Part shown: positions 35,293-45,184 of the stretch, one piece after another | How positions within the stretch are numbered: the stretch's first letter is position 1 | How the letters are laid out: each line of letters begins with the position of its first letter | From: Planctomycetia bacterium | GTDB lineage: Bacteria; Planctomycetota; Phycisphaerae; UBA1845; UTPLA1 | Length of the DNA: 64,000 nucleotides | NCBI GenBank assembly: GCA_015075745.1 | Contig: JABTTW010000001.1 | Location: forward strand, 1,860,001-1,924,000 | Reading direction: 5' to 3' | Notes under the pieces: model-generated | Database searches by the model: none | The model's input: the letters and a program-made list of their open reading frames with translations, nothing else | What the model was told of the DNA's origin: nothing | Made by a program: the position numbers and the translations under genes

Positions 35293-37610
35293 GGCTCGCT
35301 TGCGCCACTGATCGAGAAACTCAACTCGTTGGACTCAGACCGGCCATATCGTAATAACACGCGATACTCGCCCGAACGCGCCAACATCACTGGCGGCACA
35401 ACCGCGGTCAACATCGATTCCCCGCCATACGAAGTCGCTAGCGGTTTGCCGTCGAAGACAATCACCGTTCCCGCCAGGGCATTTTCACACTCAATACCGA
35501 TTGCCGATCCACCGTCAGACTGCAGATTGAATCCGACGCCCTCCTGTGTTTGCGCCGGATGCAGCCGAATCAGCCGTAGTGGCTTGTCCCTCGGCTGAAC
35601 TCGCTCCGCGGCTCGCCGCTCTCTCTCCTCTGCTGTCCCCACGACCCACTCAAGCCTTCCGGACTCACCCGTCCAGCTCGAAAGGTAAGCGGAGTGTACG
35701 CCCGGCGAACTGACCAGCTCCATGGGCACAAGCGCCGTAAGATAGGTCTCGCTCGCTCGCGCCGTCACCAGCCGTCGATCGCCCAACACAAGCACCGTAT
35801 CCGGCGCGGCATGCTCGGCCCGAATGGCAATGGCCGACTCACCACCCGCCTGCACGTTACAGCCCACGCCGACCAAAACAAAATCCGGCTCCAGGGCCAC
35901 AAGCCTCGGCGGCGGCGCCTTGTCGGCGGGATCATATCCGGCCATGCCGTTGTCGATATCGATCACGACATTTCGGTCATCCACTTCGCCTTCCAGCGTC
36001 GCCGCGGACTCGTACCCGACGAATCGCACAACGAGCCCCGGCTGGCGCAACAACTCCGGCACCATCGGCCCGATGCCGCCCGCCGCCAGCGCCCACCGCC
36101 AATGCTCGGGATTGGCGGTCAGAAACGTCATCGACTCCAGCGGATGATCCCGAAACACCTTAATGACCGGCCGCTCAATCTGCCGCGTTCCTCGCGCAGC
36201 AAACTGCCAATGATAATTTGAATTCTGATTGCTCAAATTCCCGTTGAGCATGATCAAGACCAGCGCAGGCGCCCAAAGGAATCGCACCAGCCAACCCGCG
36301 CGATCGAGGCTGATCGCCAGAAGCACTGCCGCGCCCGCCAGCGGTTCATACATGTAATACATCTGCAGGTTTCTAGTCAGGAGCGTCGGGCCGAAGTACG
36401 CCGCGATCCACATGCCCCCGATCAGCAGCCGCCATTTCGCCCGACGACCCGAGACCAGCGTAGCCCCCAAGAGCAGAAGAAAAGCCGCGTATTGCCCACA
36501 CTCAAGATGCCTGATGGTCCTCGCCTGGTTAGGTCCCTGGTGTGCGAACCATGCGCTCAGGCCTCGTGCACCACTCATCGCGAAGTCCGTCCGAAATGTG
36601 TCAACTGACAGATTAGCAATCGCGGAAAGGAAAACGGTCGTCTTATGCAGCGTCTGATCCACGAGCAGCTTGGGCGAATAGACGGCGCTTGAAGACGGCA
36701 TCGTCGTCACGATGATTAACCGCATCATCAGGTATCCACCGATCAAGAGAACAAGTGGAATCAGTCGTATCACCCACCGCCGACCCTGGTTGCGCCATTG
36801 TCCCGACGGAACTACATGACAGAATACGATGGCGCCGACGACAGAGATGATGACCAGTCCATAATCCTTGGTGAAGATTGCCAGCCCTGTGAATAAGAGT
36901 GCGGCAAGATAATCCCTTCGAGCCTGCGATTCGCCGTATCTCAACCAGCACAAGAATCCCATGAGTATCAGCATCAGGCTGACGATGGAGTCATTGCAGT
37001 TGATGTAGCCGATGTTTGTCATGTGAATCTTAGACAAGGCAAAGAGCGCCACACCTGCCGATCTGGCGTAGCGCGACGAGGTCAGTCGACACAACACCCG
37101 ATGAAGCAGAAGCACGACAACCACCGAGCCAATGAAATTACGCCCGTGATGGACCCATGGATCCAGCGGAAGTATGAACATCCAAAAGAGATTGACGGCA
37201 CAAAATACGGGGCGGAAAAAGATATTATCCGTTGCACTCCACACGCCGCCCCAGAAGCTGTCGCCCGCCGCCCGATACTGACCGAAGTAAATGAAGTCCT
37301 CGCCCAGAAAATAGCTGTCAAACGCGGGCCGCGTCATCCACAACATGATCGCCCCGCAGACGAGCGTGACGACGGCCGATTCAATCCAGCTTCCCGGTAT
37401 TTTGCCGGAAACCGGTCCCGCGCCTGAGTCGCGCGCTGGCTCGGCCGACGAGGCGCCGCGCGATTCGGACGCCGTCGCTTTCCACGACCGACTCGACGGA
37501 TCGGCTTTCGAATTCAGAACAAGAATCCTCGTTTGGCGACTCTCAGTCGGCGATTTTTTCTTGTGCCCTGACGATGGGCTGATCTTCCGGGGGTGCACGG
37601 TAGAGGTCAA
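35289..37610 (-). CDS. Large GT-C-like membrane protein with two C-terminal TIG-like repeats
   Basis: The protein has 773 residues. A hydrophilic N-terminal tail of about 65 residues precedes about ten to twelve membrane segments (to about 480). The first loop has FDSYFLGEDFIYFGQYR, with an acidic pair as in GT-C enzymes. The soluble end has two copies of an Ig/TIG-like domain (about 585-665 and 679-773); the second carries FNLQSDGGSAIGIECENA and the first CNVQAGGESAIAIRAEHA. The membrane part is not closely related to the two downstream paralogues, but the C-terminal domain is. The only start giving the full frame is TTG at 37610; a GTG four codons later is an alternative. First gene of the operon. 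Confidence 0.72.
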   Translation of the reverse strand: MTSTVHPRKISPSSGHKKKSPTESRQTRILVLNSKADPSSRSWKATASESRGASSAEPARDSGAGPVSGKIPGSWIESAVVTLVCGAIMLWMTRPAFDSYFLGEDFIYFGQYRAAGDSFWGGVWSATDNIFFRPVFCAVNLFWMFILPLDPWVHHGRNFIGSVVVVLLLHRVLCRLTSSRYARSAGVALFALSKIHMTNIGYINCNDSIVSLMLILMGFLCWLRYGESQARRDYLAALLFTGLAIFTKDYGLVIISVVGAIVFCHVVPSGQWRNQGRRWVIRLIPLVLLIGGYLMMRLIIVTTMPSSSAVYSPKLLVDQTLHKTTVFLSAIANLSVDTFRTDFAMSGARGLSAWFAHQGPNQARTIRHLECGQYAAFLLLLGATLVSGRRAKWRLLIGGMWIAAYFGPTLLTRNLQMYYMYEPLAGAAVLLAISLDRAGWLVRFLWAPALVLIMLNGNLSNQNSNYHWQFAARGTRQIERPVIKVFRDHPLESMTFLTANPEHWRWALAAGGIGPMVPELLRQPGLVVRFVGYESAATLEGEVDDRNVVIDIDNGMAGYDPADKAPPPRLVALEPDFVLVGVGCNVQAGGESAIAIRAEHAAPDTVLVLGDRRLVTARASETYLTALVPMELVSSPGVHSAYLSSWTGESGRLEWVVGTAEERERRAAERVQPRDKPLRLIRLHPAQTQEGVGFNLQSDGGSAIGIECENALAGTVIVFDGKPLATSYGGESMLTAVVPPVMLARSGEYRVLLRYGRSESNELSFSISGASEP

Positions 37611-37731
37611 GCGGATTGCGTCTCCGCCGGGGCATCGCTACGCTCCGAATTGCGCCGATCTCATTCGTGCCGACCCATGCAGGCGATGGGCGCAACGGGT
37701 CATCGAGGGCGCCAGTGTTTCAAGAGGTCTC

Positions 37732-38934
37732 ATGAATCCAACGGCCAAAAAATGGACACTCCGCCTCATCAAGCTCTCCGTTTGTGCGGGCGCGCTATGG
37801 TACCTCTCCGGCAAGGTAACGTTTCGCGACTACGCAAGGCTCGCGGAATCCCCGAAGCTCAAACAACGCATCATTTCCGAGACCGGCGACTCGCTCGTCA
37901 TTCTCAACGCCGCCACCGATCAGCCTCGGACAATCTCCGCCCATGCACTCGCCGTTCAGGATTCGCTGAAGCCCGGCCAGCGTCCGATTGAGCGAGGCCT
38001 TTTCTACATCATCCGCTCCGCAAACTGGTCGTGGACCGGCTGGGCCATCGCCACCATGGCCCCGATCCCGTGCATCCTCGCATGGCGACTCCGGTACCTC
38101 CTCGCCATGCAGCAGATTGTCCTCAATTTTCGCGACGCCGTTCTGCTCACCTATGCGGGCAACTTCTTCAATTTCGCCATGCCCGGCACGACCGGCGGCG
38201 ATGTCTACAAGGCCTATCACGTGGCCAAGCGAACCACCAGGCGCGTCGAGGCCGTCACCATCATCATTCTCGATCGTGCCATCGGCATGATCAGCTTTCT
38301 GATTCTCTCCGTGGGCGCGCTGCTTATTGCCCGAAAAGAGGAATTGCTCGGCGAGTACGGAATATGGGTCACTTACCTGATGCTCGCGTTCTTCCTCGGA
38401 TGCCTGCTGTTCTTCTCGCGCCGCGTCCGCGATTTGTTGCGATTCGAGAAATTGCTTGCCAGGCTGCCCTTCGGCGACAAGATTCGCCGCATCGACGAGA
38501 CCGCCTACCAGTTCCGTCATCACCCCGTTCGGGCAATGAACGCTCTCGTCGCCACGTTTGCTAGTCACTTCCTCGGCGTAACCGTGATTTATTTTCTCGC
38601 CCGCGGGTTTGGTATTCACCCGAAGGCCGACGAGTCGATTCGCGATTTCTACCTCGCGTGCCTGCTCTCCACCGTGGTCGGTCAGTTGTTCTCCGCCGTA
38701 CCCATCAGCGTGCAGGGCTTCGGCCTGATGGAGGCCGTTTTCTATCGCGTACTCGTCGTCGGAGGATGGGCGACGGCCTCGCAGATGCTCGCCCTCACGC
38801 TGTCGTTCCGAATCGTACAGATTTTCTGGGCCTTGCCCGGCCTCGTCGTTCCCTGGCTCGGCTTCGAAGCGCCGCCAACCGAGGGACCCACTCCAGGCAC
38901 GACCGGTCCAAACCTTCCCTTGCCAGAGGCCTAA
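37732..38934 (+). CDS. UPF0104 / LPG-synthase-transmembrane-domain membrane protein
   Basis: The protein has 400 residues with about eight membrane segments. It matches the LPG_synthase_TM (UPF0104) family: YAGNFFNFAMPGTTGGDVYKAYHV near the middle, IILDRAIGMISFLILS and PISVQGFGLMEAVFYRVL. Family members are thought to move or modify membrane lipids, and some are fused to MprF lysyl-transferase domains; this protein has no such domain. An unusual loop (about 30-90) lies between the first and second membrane segments. The ATG at 37732 follows a GAGG ribosome site. The stop overlaps the convergent moeA stop by four bases. It diverges from the GT-C operon across 121 bp. Confidence 0.85.
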   Translation: MNPTAKKWTLRLIKLSVCAGALWYLSGKVTFRDYARLAESPKLKQRIISETGDSLVILNAATDQPRTISAHALAVQDSLKPGQRPIERGLFYIIRSANWSWTGWAIATMAPIPCILAWRLRYLLAMQQIVLNFRDAVLLTYAGNFFNFAMPGTTGGDVYKAYHVAKRTTRRVEAVTIIILDRAIGMISFLILSVGALLIARKEELLGEYGIWVTYLMLAFFLGCLLFFSRRVRDLLRFEKLLARLPFGDKIRRIDETAYQFRHHPVRAMNALVATFASHFLGVTVIYFLARGFGIHPKADESIRDFYLACLLSTVVGQLFSAVPISVQGFGLMEAVFYRVLVVGGWATASQMLALTLSFRIVQIFWALPGLVVPWLGFEAPPTEGPTPGTTGPNLPLPEA

Positions 38935-40220
38935 TCGAAGCCCCCCGTCGTCGGAATCACTTCCACTCCAGAGCCCGCCGGTGCCGCCGTGTCGGGATTC
39001 AGCAAGCAAAGAAGTGCATTCGCTTCCGCCAGCCCGAATGGATCGCTCGAGCCCGACCACTTCGTCGGCGCTGCGAGCAAACCCCTTGCCTCGTCGCTCC
39101 ACACCTTCGCGGGAACGTAGGCCGGCCGCGAATCGCGATGCGCCTTGATCTCCTCCGCCAGCGTCACGCGCACCGTCCTCGGAGGCAGTGGCTCAAAACC
39201 TTGCAGGCCGCGAATCGCCATCCGCACGAACAACCACGCGCACACGAATGCGCTCACCGGATTGCCCGGCAGGCCGAACACCTGCTGGCCGTCCGGCCCG
39301 ACGCCGTACGCCATCGGCTTGCCCGGCCGCATGGACACCCCGTGAAACCGCCACTTTACACCGAGAGACTCGAACGCCTGCGGCACCAAATCATGCGTGC
39401 CCATCGACATCCCGCCCACAGTCAGCACGATCGGGCACTCCATCGCATTTCGAAGCGTGGCAATGAGCGCCTCCAACTCGTCCGGCGCGGAACTCGGCGG
39501 CCGCGGAGATGCCCCAAACTCCCGCATCATGGCCGAAAGCATCGGCCCGTTACTGTCGTAGATTTGTCCGAATCGACGCGTTTCCCCGGCCCTCACCAGT
39601 TCATCGCCCGTCGACACGAGCGCAACTTGAACCTGATTTGCGACTTCGAGCGTCGCCGCGCCGGCCGTCGCGGCCGCGGCGATTTGCGCCGCCCCAATTC
39701 GCAGGGGCGGCGTCAGGACTACGTCACCCCTGCGACGATCGCTGCCCTGACGCGAGGCATTCTTCCCCTGCGCAACTGCAACACGCAGAACCACACTATC
39801 TGCGTCGACTTCGCAATCTTCAATGCGAACGACGGCATCCGCCCCCGACGGAATCGCAGCGCCAGTGTTAATCTGCATGGCCTCGCCGCAACCGATCGTC
39901 GTGTTCGTCGTCCGCCCAGCGACTATAAGACCGCAAATCTTCAGCCTCGACCCGGCAGCGGCGCAGTCCGCCGACCGCACCGCAAATCCGTCCATCATTG
40001 ACTTGTCAAAAGCGGGGTAGTCGTCGTCGGTGATGACCGGACAAGCCAGAACACGACCGATACACTCCCCGATCGGAACCGTCTCGATCCCCACCTTCGG
40101 CGTGCCGTGGAATCCGCCCATGGCGCTCTCAAGAACCCCATTGCGAACGACCTCCCAGGCCTCGCCCATCGCCAGCAGCCGATGGGGGCGCTTACCCCAC
40201 GATGGCGAAGTTGTTGACAC
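38931..40220 (-). CDS. moeA: Molybdopterin molybdenumtransferase MoeA
   Basis: The protein has 429 residues. It inserts molybdate into adenylylated molybdopterin. Visible family motifs are DYPAFDKSMMDGFAVRS, QINTGAAIPSGADAVVRIED, the RQGSDRRRGD segment, VALVSTGDELV, GQIYDSNGPMLSAM, TVGGMSMGTHDLV and the FGLPGNPVSAFVC loop. All domains of the MoeA fold appear present. The start is GTG at 40220; an internal ATG at 40169 would remove 17 residues and is possible, since neither has a strong ribosome site. No other molybdenum cofactor genes are in the window. Confidence 0.94.
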   Translation of the reverse strand: MSTTSPSWGKRPHRLLAMGEAWEVVRNGVLESAMGGFHGTPKVGIETVPIGECIGRVLACPVITDDDYPAFDKSMMDGFAVRSADCAAAGSRLKICGLIVAGRTTNTTIGCGEAMQINTGAAIPSGADAVVRIEDCEVDADSVVLRVAVAQGKNASRQGSDRRRGDVVLTPPLRIGAAQIAAAATAGAATLEVANQVQVALVSTGDELVRAGETRRFGQIYDSNGPMLSAMMREFGASPRPPSSAPDELEALIATLRNAMECPIVLTVGGMSMGTHDLVPQAFESLGVKWRFHGVSMRPGKPMAYGVGPDGQQVFGLPGNPVSAFVCAWLFVRMAIRGLQGFEPLPPRTVRVTLAEEIKAHRDSRPAYVPAKVWSDEARGLLAAPTKWSGSSDPFGLAEANALLCLLNPDTAAPAGSGVEVIPTTGGFD

Positions 40221-40250
40221 GATAGTGATTCATCCTGCCGCGCAGAATCG

Positions 40251-43121
40251 TCAACGCGCGTTCATCGAAACGGTATCCTTCTTTTTTCCACCCTGCTTGG
40301 AATCGTCATCGCCTGCTTTCGGAATGACGACCAGCCGGATCGCGCGATCATCCGTCATATACTTGGCCGCGACTTCCTTCAGTTGTTTGGCTGTGAATGT
40401 ATTAAACACCTCGGGAAGCTGCTTCATCTCCTCAAGCGAATGCTTGCGATAGACCATCTCCCTGATCTGGGTAAACCAGAACTCCGGCTCCTTCATCCTG
40501 GTATCCAGGTCGATGATCACCTGCTTCTTTGCAGTCTCAACTTCTTCATCCGTCGGTCCATCCGCGGCAAATGCTCGCATCATCTCCAGGACCGTGTCCG
40601 CAAGCTTTTCCGCATTCTTCGGGTCAGTCGGCGCCGCGCCAAAGATCATCCCCAATCCGGGAATCGTCCGCGCCGGCTGGCTCTGACAGCCGATGCCATA
40701 GACCAACTGCTCTTCCTCGCGAATCCGCTTGGTAAATCGATCCGTGAGAATTCTCGTCGCCACGGTTAGCGCTCGGCGATCCATCGTGTCGCGCTCCTCG
40801 CAGCCGACGAAACCCGCCAGCACGATCGCCTTCGGCGTCACCGAATCGAACTCTACCTTTTTCTCATAGGGCCCATCGCCGCGATTGAGCTTCCTGAAAC
40901 CATCCATCGCGGCGAAGTCGCTGGACCGCTCCGGCAAGGCGCCCACATAGGCGCACGCCAGTTCCATCGCCTTGTCCAGCTTGATATCACCAACGATTGT
41001 CATCTCGATCGCCGCCTTGTCGGTGATATGCCGCAGCCAGGCCATGCCCGCGTCAGGCGCGAGCTTCTCGATCTGCTCCGGCGTCAGGTCCACCAGTCGA
41101 GGATCGGACGCGAGCACGGTTTGCTCCATCGCAGTCACCAGCTGGCCCCCGGGTGTCTTTTTCGTCACCTCCAACTGCTGGATTCGCTGTTGCTTCCAAT
41201 TGTCAAACGCCGCCTGTTCGATCTTTCCATCAGTCAGCAGCGCGTAAGCCAACTCTAATCCAAAGCCCAGATCGGCCGGCGAGCCGCTGAGCGAAACCGT
41301 GAGCGCATCGGTGTCAATGCTCCCGCCAAGCCGAATCTTCCGGCCGGTCATCAGGTCGCGCATTTGTGTCGAGTCGAGTCGCGACGTCGCGGGGTGGTTA
41401 AATGCGATCTCCGCCACCTCACTCACCCCATGATTTTCAGCCGTCTCCTCGATCTTCCCGCCCGGCATCACCAGGCTGACCAGCACCTTATCCTTCTCAT
41501 AGTCCATGAACCGGTGATGTACGACGACGCCGTTGGAGAGGGTCGCGGTCGTAAACTTCAGCTCATCATCTGTTTCCGATGATACGACCTTCCCGGCCTT
41601 GGGCTTGGCCGCGAGGAGCGGCTGAGCCTTCGTCGCCTTCGTGGGTGCGGTTGTCTTCTTCGCCCATGCCTCCGAGGCAACCGCAAGGACATCGCTCTTC
41701 GAAGGAATCTCCAGGCCGTCCTTCTTCTCCGGCATCGCCAGCGTGTAGGCATAGTCAGCCGACTTGAAATTTGTCACGAATACCTTGTGGATCTCGTCGA
41801 CCGTCACGTCGCCAAGAATCTTCTTCTTGAGCTCCAACTCCTGCTCGGCGGAAAGGATGGGCTCCATCTGGCCGATCGCCCGGCTGATGCGATTGATCAA
41901 CATCGAAGCATCCAGCGTCGATTCTCGCTCGACAGCGCGCTCCGCGTTTGAGAGAAACTCCTCTTTCGCCAACTTCAATTCAGCGTCAGTGAATCCGTGC
42001 TCGATCGCTCGATTCGTCTCCGTCACCACCTGCGCTAGCATCTTCTGCCAGTCCTCCGGCTGTCCGAATGCAATCGCCGTCGGAAGAATCGCCTCGTGGA
42101 ACATATCTCTGACAAATAGCCCGGACCCCCGGAACGACGCCTCGCCGCGATCCACCATCTCCCGCAGCCGCCGACCGACGATCCACGTGCCGATGTTTTC
42201 AACCTCATTGAATCGATAGTCCTTGACAGTCTTGATCGGCGCCCGCGCCGGCTGGATGGCCGCCATCATCACCTGACACATCACCTGCTCGGGGTCCGTC
42301 AGCACGAAGGCCCGCGCCTCCTTGGCCGGCTTGATCCCCGCGCCAGGCGGATCGCGCCGCGCTGCCCGCGCCTTGAACGTACCAAAGTACTTCTTCGCGG
42401 TCTTCACCATCTCATCGGCCTTGATATCTCCGATCACGATCAGCGTCATGTTCTCCGGCCGATACCAGGTGTTCCAGTAGTCGACGAACTCTTCGCGAGG
42501 AAACTCGGCGATCTGCTCTTCATCGCCGATCACGTCGTGCACCGCGACGCGCGACCCCGCGAACACGCTCTTCATCCACTCCTTTTGAATGCGCTCCATC
42601 GCGCTCTTCGACGCTCTCGACTCCTCGAGAATGACCTTTCGCTCGTTGTCGATCTCCTCATCAAGGAGCAGAATCCCGTCGGCGAAGTCACTGAAAATCG
42701 TCATCGCCTTTTCGACCGTCTCAGGCTTCGCATCCGGCATGAACAGCTTATAAACCGTCTCCTCGTGATTGGTATGCGCGTTCGAGTCCGCCCCGAAACG
42801 CATTCCCAGCTTGTTCATGTATGGAATCAGCTCGCCCGGCTTGAAGTGCTTCGAACCATTGAACGCCATGTGCTCCAGAAAGTGCGCCAGCCCGTTCTGC
42901 GACTCCGTTTCATTCAGAGCGCCCGTGTCGACATGCAGGAAGAACGCCGCGCGATCCGGCGGATTCTTATGCTCCCGGATGATGTACGAAAACCCATTGT
43001 CGAACTTCCCATAGACATTGTTCGGGTCGCGCGGCAGATCGTCGCCCGCCCGCAGTGTCCCCGCGCCCACCAACAACCAAAGCGAAGCAATGACGAATCT
43101 TAATCTCATTAATGGACGCAT
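40251..43121 (-). CDS. Secreted M16-family zinc peptidase
   Basis: The protein has 956 residues. A signal peptide (about 1-25, cleavage near LRA-GD) is followed by a typical double M16 arrangement. The first half has the inverted zinc motif H80-FLE-H84 in GLAHFLEHMAFNGS with the third ligand E160 in DNERKVILEE, exactly 76 residues later. The second half (about 510-930) lacks the zinc motif, as usual. It should degrade peptides outside the cytoplasm. The ATG at 43121 follows an AAAGGG ribosome site; an ATG four codons later is also possible. It is monocistronic and ends 30 bp before the moeA start, in the same direction, so read-through into moeA is possible. Confidence 0.94.
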   Translation of the reverse strand: MRPLMRLRFVIASLWLLVGAGTLRAGDDLPRDPNNVYGKFDNGFSYIIREHKNPPDRAAFFLHVDTGALNETESQNGLAHFLEHMAFNGSKHFKPGELIPYMNKLGMRFGADSNAHTNHEETVYKLFMPDAKPETVEKAMTIFSDFADGILLLDEEIDNERKVILEESRASKSAMERIQKEWMKSVFAGSRVAVHDVIGDEEQIAEFPREEFVDYWNTWYRPENMTLIVIGDIKADEMVKTAKKYFGTFKARAARRDPPGAGIKPAKEARAFVLTDPEQVMCQVMMAAIQPARAPIKTVKDYRFNEVENIGTWIVGRRLREMVDRGEASFRGSGLFVRDMFHEAILPTAIAFGQPEDWQKMLAQVVTETNRAIEHGFTDAELKLAKEEFLSNAERAVERESTLDASMLINRISRAIGQMEPILSAEQELELKKKILGDVTVDEIHKVFVTNFKSADYAYTLAMPEKKDGLEIPSKSDVLAVASEAWAKKTTAPTKATKAQPLLAAKPKAGKVVSSETDDELKFTTATLSNGVVVHHRFMDYEKDKVLVSLVMPGGKIEETAENHGVSEVAEIAFNHPATSRLDSTQMRDLMTGRKIRLGGSIDTDALTVSLSGSPADLGFGLELAYALLTDGKIEQAAFDNWKQQRIQQLEVTKKTPGGQLVTAMEQTVLASDPRLVDLTPEQIEKLAPDAGMAWLRHITDKAAIEMTIVGDIKLDKAMELACAYVGALPERSSDFAAMDGFRKLNRGDGPYEKKVEFDSVTPKAIVLAGFVGCEERDTMDRRALTVATRILTDRFTKRIREEEQLVYGIGCQSQPARTIPGLGMIFGAAPTDPKNAEKLADTVLEMMRAFAADGPTDEEVETAKKQVIIDLDTRMKEPEFWFTQIREMVYRKHSLEEMKQLPEVFNTFTAKQLKEVAAKYMTDDRAIRLVVIPKAGDDDSKQGGKKKDTVSMNAR

Positions 43122-43489
43122 CGAATGCCCTTTCCAAGGAAGGAAAATACGCTGTCGCCCGCCCGGGCATTCATACGCCCGACAGGTTGTACCTTATCAG
43201 TTTAATCGTAAGTCACCCCATCGCATAATCCACACTTACCGACAGTTCTTCGCCAGGGCGACCCGTCACGGCGTGACCGCGTCCATGGGCACCGGCCTAC
43301 AAAACCGAACTGCAACCGCCGCGCCCATGAAATCAGGCCGGATTCCGGCGATCAGCACCGGTTCAGGATCGCAGCCCCATCAAACAAAACACTCTTCTCA
43401 AGTCAGTAATCGAGGCTTGGTTCGAAATGCGGCTCCAGAAGCGCGGCGGCGGTTTGCAAATCAGTCACTGCGACCTGAGAATAGTATAC
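43122..43489. other. Divergent intergenic gap between M16 peptidase and ferritin-like gene
   Basis: This stretch of 368 bp has no convincing gene. It must hold the promoters of two divergent genes. I see only a weak TTGCAA/17/GAGAAT pair (43454-43482) for the plus-strand gene, and a short CCGGATTCCGG palindrome near 43340. Confidence 0.5.
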
Positions 43490-43990
43490 ATGAGCGATGC
43501 CCCTACCCCTGACGCGGCGGCCGGCCGCGGACCCGACAAGCTGCTTGCGATCGGCGCATACGGCGAAATGGTGGCTGCCTACCGCTATCTCGTTCTTTCC
43601 GAAAAAGCACCCAGCGAGAAGCTCCGCGTCGAATTCGCCGCAATGGCCGACGAAGAACAGGAACACAAACAGCGACTGCAGAAGCTCCTCGCCGACATGT
43701 ACCCCACCGCCGATTTCGTACTGACCGCCGAAGACAAGGAATCCGTCGTAACCGGCCCGCGCCTTCTGGAGATTCGCACGGAAAACGACCTGGTCGAAGC
43801 AATGCAGATGATTCTGGAGACGGAGCGAAAAACGGCAAGCTTCTACGGGCATCACAGCAAGCTAATCCCGATTCCGCACTTAAAGTCGCTCTTTCACGAG
43901 CTGGCAGAAGAGGGGGCGGAACATTATCAGCGGCTTAAATCCCTGGCTCGCGAGGCCGGTCTGCTTTCGCCATCCAACGACCCGAGTTGA
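43490..43990 (+). CDS. Ferritin-like diiron protein
   Basis: The protein has 166 residues. A four-helix ferritin/rubrerythrin-like pattern with Glu and Glu-His pairs is visible: E26 in AYGEMVAAYRYL, E56/H59 in ADEEQEHKQRL, E110 in ILETERKTASFY and E141/H145 in AEEGAEHYQRL. Such proteins bind a diiron site and deal with iron storage or peroxide. No rubredoxin-type Cys pairs are present, so it is not a full rubrerythrin. The ATG at 43490 is preferred over an in-frame start 63 bases upstream, which would add unrelated sequence. It is followed by mrp, which has its own promoter. Confidence 0.8.
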   Translation: MSDAPTPDAAAGRGPDKLLAIGAYGEMVAAYRYLVLSEKAPSEKLRVEFAAMADEEQEHKQRLQKLLADMYPTADFVLTAEDKESVVTGPRLLEIRTENDLVEAMQMILETERKTASFYGHHSKLIPIPHLKSLFHELAEEGAEHYQRLKSLAREAGLLSPSNDPS

Positions 43991-44016
43991 TAGTCCCCCC
44001 GCGCGACTCAGCGTTT

Positions 44017-44045
44017 TTGTCTTGGCGATTTTTTCACCCTATACT
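44017..44045 (+). promoter_or_regulatory. Probable mrp promoter
   Basis: TTGTCT (44017-44022), a 17-base spacer and TATACT (44040-44045) lie 44 bases before the mrp start. Confidence 0.6.
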
Positions 44046-44089
44046 TCGATAATTCCTTCCGAAAACTCCACGAACGAGAGCGAGCATCC

Positions 44090-45163
44090 ATGAGTCTGAC
44101 TCAAGAAACCATCACGACAGCCCTTCGGCAAGTCCAGGACCCCGAACTGCACAAAGACCTTGTGACGTTGAATATGGTCAAGAGCATCGCCGTCGACGGG
44201 TCCGCCGTACGGCTGGGTATCGAATTAACGACCCCGGCGTGTCCGATGAAGGACCACATTCAAAAGGACATCGAAGCGGCCCTCAAACAGATCGGCGCGA
44301 CCAAGGTACACATTGAGTGGAGCGCTCAAGTCCGCTCCACCCCCAAACTCGCCGCCCACCTGCCGGGCGTCAAGAACGTCATCGCCGTCGGTGCCGGCAA
44401 AGGCGGCGTCGGAAAGTCGACCGTTGCTGTTCTCGCCGCCGTCGGCCTCGCCCGCGAAGGCGCAAAGGTCGGGCTTATGGACGCCGACGTGTACGGCCCA
44501 TCCATTCCCAAGATGCTGGGGATCGAATTTGAGAAGCCGCGGGTGCGCAATGAGAAGTTACTTCCTCTCGACGCCTGCGGCATCAAGGTCATGTCGATCG
44601 GGTTCATGGTCGAGCCCGAGCGAGCGGTAATTTGGCGCGGCCCCATGGTCCACGGCGTTATCAAACAATTCCTGGAACAGGTCGATTGGGGCGAATTGGA
44701 CTATCTGATCATCGACTTGCCGCCCGGGACCGGCGACGTACCTCTCACCCTCTCGCAGTCGATCCCGATAACCGGTGCGGTCGTCGTCTGCACGCCGCAG
44801 GAAGTGGCCCTGCTTGACGCGATCAAAGCCCTGAGGATGTACCAGCAACTCAACGTCGACATCCTCGGCATCGTCGAGAACATGAGCTACTTCCGCGCTC
44901 CCGATACAGGCACGGAATACGACATCTTCGGCCGAGGCGGCGCCAAGAAGGCCGCCGAGCGAGTCGGCGTTCCTTTTCTCGGCGAGATTCCAATCAACAT
45001 CAGCATCCGATTGAGCGGAGACTCAGGCAGCCCCGCGGACGCTTTCGAGAAAGCGGATCAGGCCACGCGCGATGCCATCGTATCCTTCGTTCGCAAAATG
45101 GCGGGACAAGTGAGCATCAAGTCAGCAAGCGGCGCTGTCCCACTTGAGCTCAAGATCACCTGA
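44090..45163 (+). CDS. mrp: Mrp/NBP35-family iron-sulfur cluster carrier ATPase
   Basis: The protein has 357 residues. An N-terminal MIP18/DUF59 domain (about 1-80, TPACPMKDHI with C51) is followed by the ParA-like ATPase: deviant Walker A GAGKGGVGKST at 101-111, LMDADVYGPSIPKMLG, and IDLPPGTGDVPLTL. The family delivers Fe-S clusters to target proteins. The usual CxxC after ENMS is replaced (ENMSYFRAPDTGTEYDIFG), a variant also known from other Mrp proteins, so cluster binding may use other residues. A candidate promoter lies 44 bases upstream. Convergent with the HEAT-repeat gene. Confidence 0.94.
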   Translation: MSLTQETITTALRQVQDPELHKDLVTLNMVKSIAVDGSAVRLGIELTTPACPMKDHIQKDIEAALKQIGATKVHIEWSAQVRSTPKLAAHLPGVKNVIAVGAGKGGVGKSTVAVLAAVGLAREGAKVGLMDADVYGPSIPKMLGIEFEKPRVRNEKLLPLDACGIKVMSIGFMVEPERAVIWRGPMVHGVIKQFLEQVDWGELDYLIIDLPPGTGDVPLTLSQSIPITGAVVVCTPQEVALLDAIKALRMYQQLNVDILGIVENMSYFRAPDTGTEYDIFGRGGAKKAAERVGVPFLGEIPINISIRLSGDSGSPADAFEKADQATRDAIVSFVRKMAGQVSIKSASGAVPLELKIT

Positions 45164-45184
45164 CGGAATCATTCACGCCCAGGT

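Noticed and set aside
37795-40001. Long frames opposite the UPF0104 gene and moeA
   Set aside because: Both are antisense to strongly supported genes; sequence is Glu/Gly- or Arg-rich without homology-like blocks.
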